From contig JACOEL010000003.1 of the NCBI GenBank assembly GCA_024998625.1, forward strand, positions 186,001 through 250,000: a stretch of DNA of 64,000 nt. The letters are read 5' to 3'. A program made the translations under genes and the position numbers. This document shows, piece after piece, positions 62,205 through 64,000 of the stretch. Position 1 is the first letter of the stretch. Every line of letters begins with the position of its first letter. Below the pieces are notes generated by a model that worked only from the letters and a program-made list of their open reading frames with translations, was not told the origin of the DNA and searched no databases. This DNA comes from Nitrospira sp. Lineage in GTDB: Bacteria > Nitrospirota > Nitrospiria > Nitrospirales > Nitrospiraceae.

Positions 62205-63368
62205 ATGCACCCACCATATAAGCACGCTCCTCCAGTCCCACCGGCTGTGCAGGCGCGTAAGACTGTGACCAGTGCGGATCGGGTCGGCGACCGAATGCTG
62301 CCGCCGTTGGAGGACCCGGCCGAGGCCTTGCGGTTTTGTCGCGCCGTGGCTTCGGCGCTTGAACCTGCCTCTGACAGTGAGAGACATGCCCTCACACGGG
62401 CAAACTTCTCGGCCATGATGGGACAGGCGGAGCCATCAATCGGGCGACCTGAGCTCTCCGTGATCATTCCGGTGTTCAATGAGGCAGAGAACCTCCCCAC
62501 GTTGCATGGCCGCCTCACCAGGGCGTTGGTGAATCTGGGAATGGAGTATGAAATCGTTCTAGTGGACGACGGCAGTCAGGACCAGAGCCCGGGCATCTTG
62601 CGAAGGATGGAGGCGGAGGATCAACGGATCGTCATCGTGGAGTTTGCGCGGAATTTCGGACATCAGGTGGCGATCAGCGCCGGGCTTGAGCAGAGCCGCG
62701 GACGAGTCGTTTGCATTATGGACGCGGACCTGCAGGATCCTCCCGAGGTGTTGCACACCTTTCTGGACAAGTGGCGGGAGGGCTGGGAGGTCGTCTATGC
62801 CGTCCGGACCAAGCGGAAGGAATGGTGGGGGAAGCGACTGGCCTATGCGGGATTTTATCGCCTGTTGCAGCGGGTGGCCAATATCGATATCCCATTGGAC
62901 GCCGGAGATTTTTGTGTCATGGACCGGCGAGTGGTGGATCTCCTGGTGCGCATGCCGGAGCGCAATCGTTTTGTCAGGGGGATTCGGAGCTGGGTGGGGT
63001 TCAAACAAATCGGCGTGCCCTACGAACGCCACACCCGCCATGCGGGGGCGCCTAAATACACGTTCAGGAAGCTCCTCTATCTCGCGCTGGATGGGTTGAT
63101 CTCCTTCAGCCATATGCCGCTGCGCATCATTACCCTCCTTGGATTCACCGTGTCTTTCCTATCGTTCCTTGTAGCGCTGTTCTATCTGGTCAAGAAGTTC
63201 ACGTTGGGCACCGGCGTGCCAGGTTTTACCACACTGGTCGTCTCCATCTTCTTGCTCGCGGGCATTCAACTCATGACGATCGGGGTCATCGGCGAATACA
63301 TCGGCCGGATTTCCGATGAGGTCAAGCAGCGTCCTCTCTATGTGACCCGTCGTGTAACGAGGAGATAG
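62205..63368 (+). CDS. Family 2 glycosyltransferase (DPM1/ArnC/GtrB-like)
   Basis: A 387-residue membrane glycosyltransferase: ELSVIIPVFNEAENLPTLHG, LVDDGSQD, VCIMDADLQDPPEV, NRFVRGIRSWVGFKQ, and two C-terminal TM helices (IITLLGFTVSFLSFLVALFY and the next). It transfers a sugar from a nucleotide donor to polyprenyl phosphate. The ATG at 62205 gives an unusual 80-residue N-terminal extension; the Met at 62415, closer to the GT2 domain, is an alternative. Confidence 0.85.
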   Translation: MHPPYKHAPPVPPAVQARKTVTSADRVGDRMLPPLEDPAEALRFCRAVASALEPASDSERHALTRANFSAMMGQAEPSIGRPELSVIIPVFNEAENLPTLHGRLTRALVNLGMEYEIVLVDDGSQDQSPGILRRMEAEDQRIVIVEFARNFGHQVAISAGLEQSRGRVVCIMDADLQDPPEVLHTFLDKWREGWEVVYAVRTKRKEWWGKRLAYAGFYRLLQRVANIDIPLDAGDFCVMDRRVVDLLVRMPERNRFVRGIRSWVGFKQIGVPYERHTRHAGAPKYTFRKLLYLALDGLISFSHMPLRIITLLGFTVSFLSFLVALFYLVKKFTLGTGVPGFTTLVVSIFLLAGIQLMTIGVIGEYIGRISDEVKQRPLYVTRRVTRR

Positions 63369-63373
63369 CCGCC

Positions 63374-64000
63374 ATTCGCATCCTCATGTTCGATAATGAA
63401 TTTCCTCCGCTGGGAGGCGGCACCGGCGTGGTGAATTATCACCTGTTGCAGGAGATGGCGTCGCATCGGGATGTGTCCGTAGACCTGGTGACCTCCTCCC
63501 GAACCAGGGCGAGTTATGAGACCGAGCGGTTCGCGGAACGGATCACGATCTACAAGGTTCCTGTCGACAATCGGAATATCCACCATGCGACCAACCGCGA
63601 GTTGGTGTGGTACAGCTGGCGTGGCCTGCGCATGGCGCAGCGCCTTCTGCGCGCCCACCGATACGATATCAGCTTTGCCTTTGCCGGAGTGCCGGCGGGG
63701 GCGATCAGTTATCTGTTGCGGTTGACCCACGGTCTGCCGTACGTGTTGTCGCTCCAAGGGCCGGACGTGCCCGGCTTCGAGGCCCGATATGCGTACCTCT
63801 ATCCGGTGCTCACACCGTTGATCAAACGGATCTGGCGGAGTGCGGGAGCCGTAACGGCCATTAGTGCGGAGCAGGAAGCCTTGGCGCATCGTACGATGCC
63901 GGGTTTGCCGTTAGCGACGATTCCCAACGGGGTCGATACCACGCGTTTCACTCCCGCCCCAAAGCAGTCCAAACGACCGTTCACGATTGTCTGCGTCGCG
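63374..64000 (+). CDS. Family 4 glycosyltransferase, partial, probable ATT start
   Basis: The last 627 bp encode the N-terminal half of a GT4 (GT-B) enzyme: RILMFDNEFPPLGGGTGVVN, DLVTSSRT, YVLSLQGPDVPG, AISAEQEALA and IPNGVDTTRFTPA. The first ATG is 63386, but GT4 proteins begin with MRIL[MV], and here the codons are ATT-CGC-ATC-CTC-ATG with a Shine-Dalgarno GAGGAG 9 bp before the ATT, versus 21 bp before the ATG. ATT 63374 is therefore the likely start. The 3' end is outside the window. Confidence 0.85.
   Translation, partial: MRILMFDNEFPPLGGGTGVVNYHLLQEMASHRDVSVDLVTSSRTRASYETERFAERITIYKVPVDNRNIHHATNRELVWYSWRGLRMAQRLLRAHRYDISFAFAGVPAGAISYLLRLTHGLPYVLSLQGPDVPGFEARYAYLYPVLTPLIKRIWRSAGAVTAISAEQEALAHRTMPGLPLATIPNGVDTTRFTPAPKQSKRPFTIVCVA

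Overview
The window reads as chromosomal DNA of a GC-rich, Gram-negative bacterium. TonB-dependent receptors, lipoproteins, an RND efflux pump, a hopanoid-type epimerase, a carotenoid-pathway membrane enzyme, an SmbP-like His-repeat protein and a cytochrome P460-like protein together fit a Nitrospira-like nitrifier (Nitrospirota). That placement is inference from gene content; there is no rRNA or tRNA gene here.

Layout. 1-12 kb: outer-membrane receptors, two paralogous one-domain HTH genes, a lipoprotein amidohydrolase, an S9-peptidase-like protein that appears to have lost its catalytic Ser and His, and small secreted (possibly metal-related) proteins, two of which share an upstream motif. 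12-18 kb: envelope and copper stress genes (Slp lipoprotein, DsbA-type oxidoreductase, Cu(+) P-type ATPase with three YHS domains, HtrA protease). 18-24 kb: lipoprotein, HAMP protein, pseudopilin, hybrid histidine kinase and HD-GYP response regulator on one strand. 23.8-26.3 kb: a nickel regulon (NikR with its operator plus a TonB receptor). 26.5-34.7 kb: DNA repair glycosylase, a kinase-like protein without the phospho-acceptor His, cytochrome c, and a terpenoid group (CruF-like, HpnA-like, IspA-like). 35.3-40.2 kb: a type III restriction-modification module (Mod, ORF6N protein, frameshifted Res) bracketed by copies of a palindromic repeat. 40.8-49.8 kb: mostly small or uncharacterised proteins, an M50 protease, a flavin reductase, an AdoMet-decarboxylase-like protein and an SCP2 protein. 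50-55.1 kb: TetR-MFP-RND efflux operon with a TetR-type operator. 56.4-64 kb: a same-strand run that makes 2-aminoethylphosphonate (split phosphonopyruvate decarboxylase, aminotransferase) and probably activates and attaches it to a lipid (nucleotidyltransferase, CDP-alcohol phosphotransferase), followed by a flippase-like protein and two glycosyltransferases, the last cut by the window end.

Three families of intergenic repeats are the most unusual structural signal. Family A is pairs of inverted arrays of three to five tandem 7-bp units, found at nine junctions. Family B is a 120-180 bp long palindrome with a shared core (three copies). Family C is an imperfect palindromic core of about 48 bp whose flanking arms differ between copies but stay self-complementary; copies flank the restriction-modification module in opposite orientation.

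Start codons were moved from the longest open frame wherever a signal peptide, lipobox or Shine-Dalgarno sequence pointed to an internal start. All functional names come from motif reading, not database searches.
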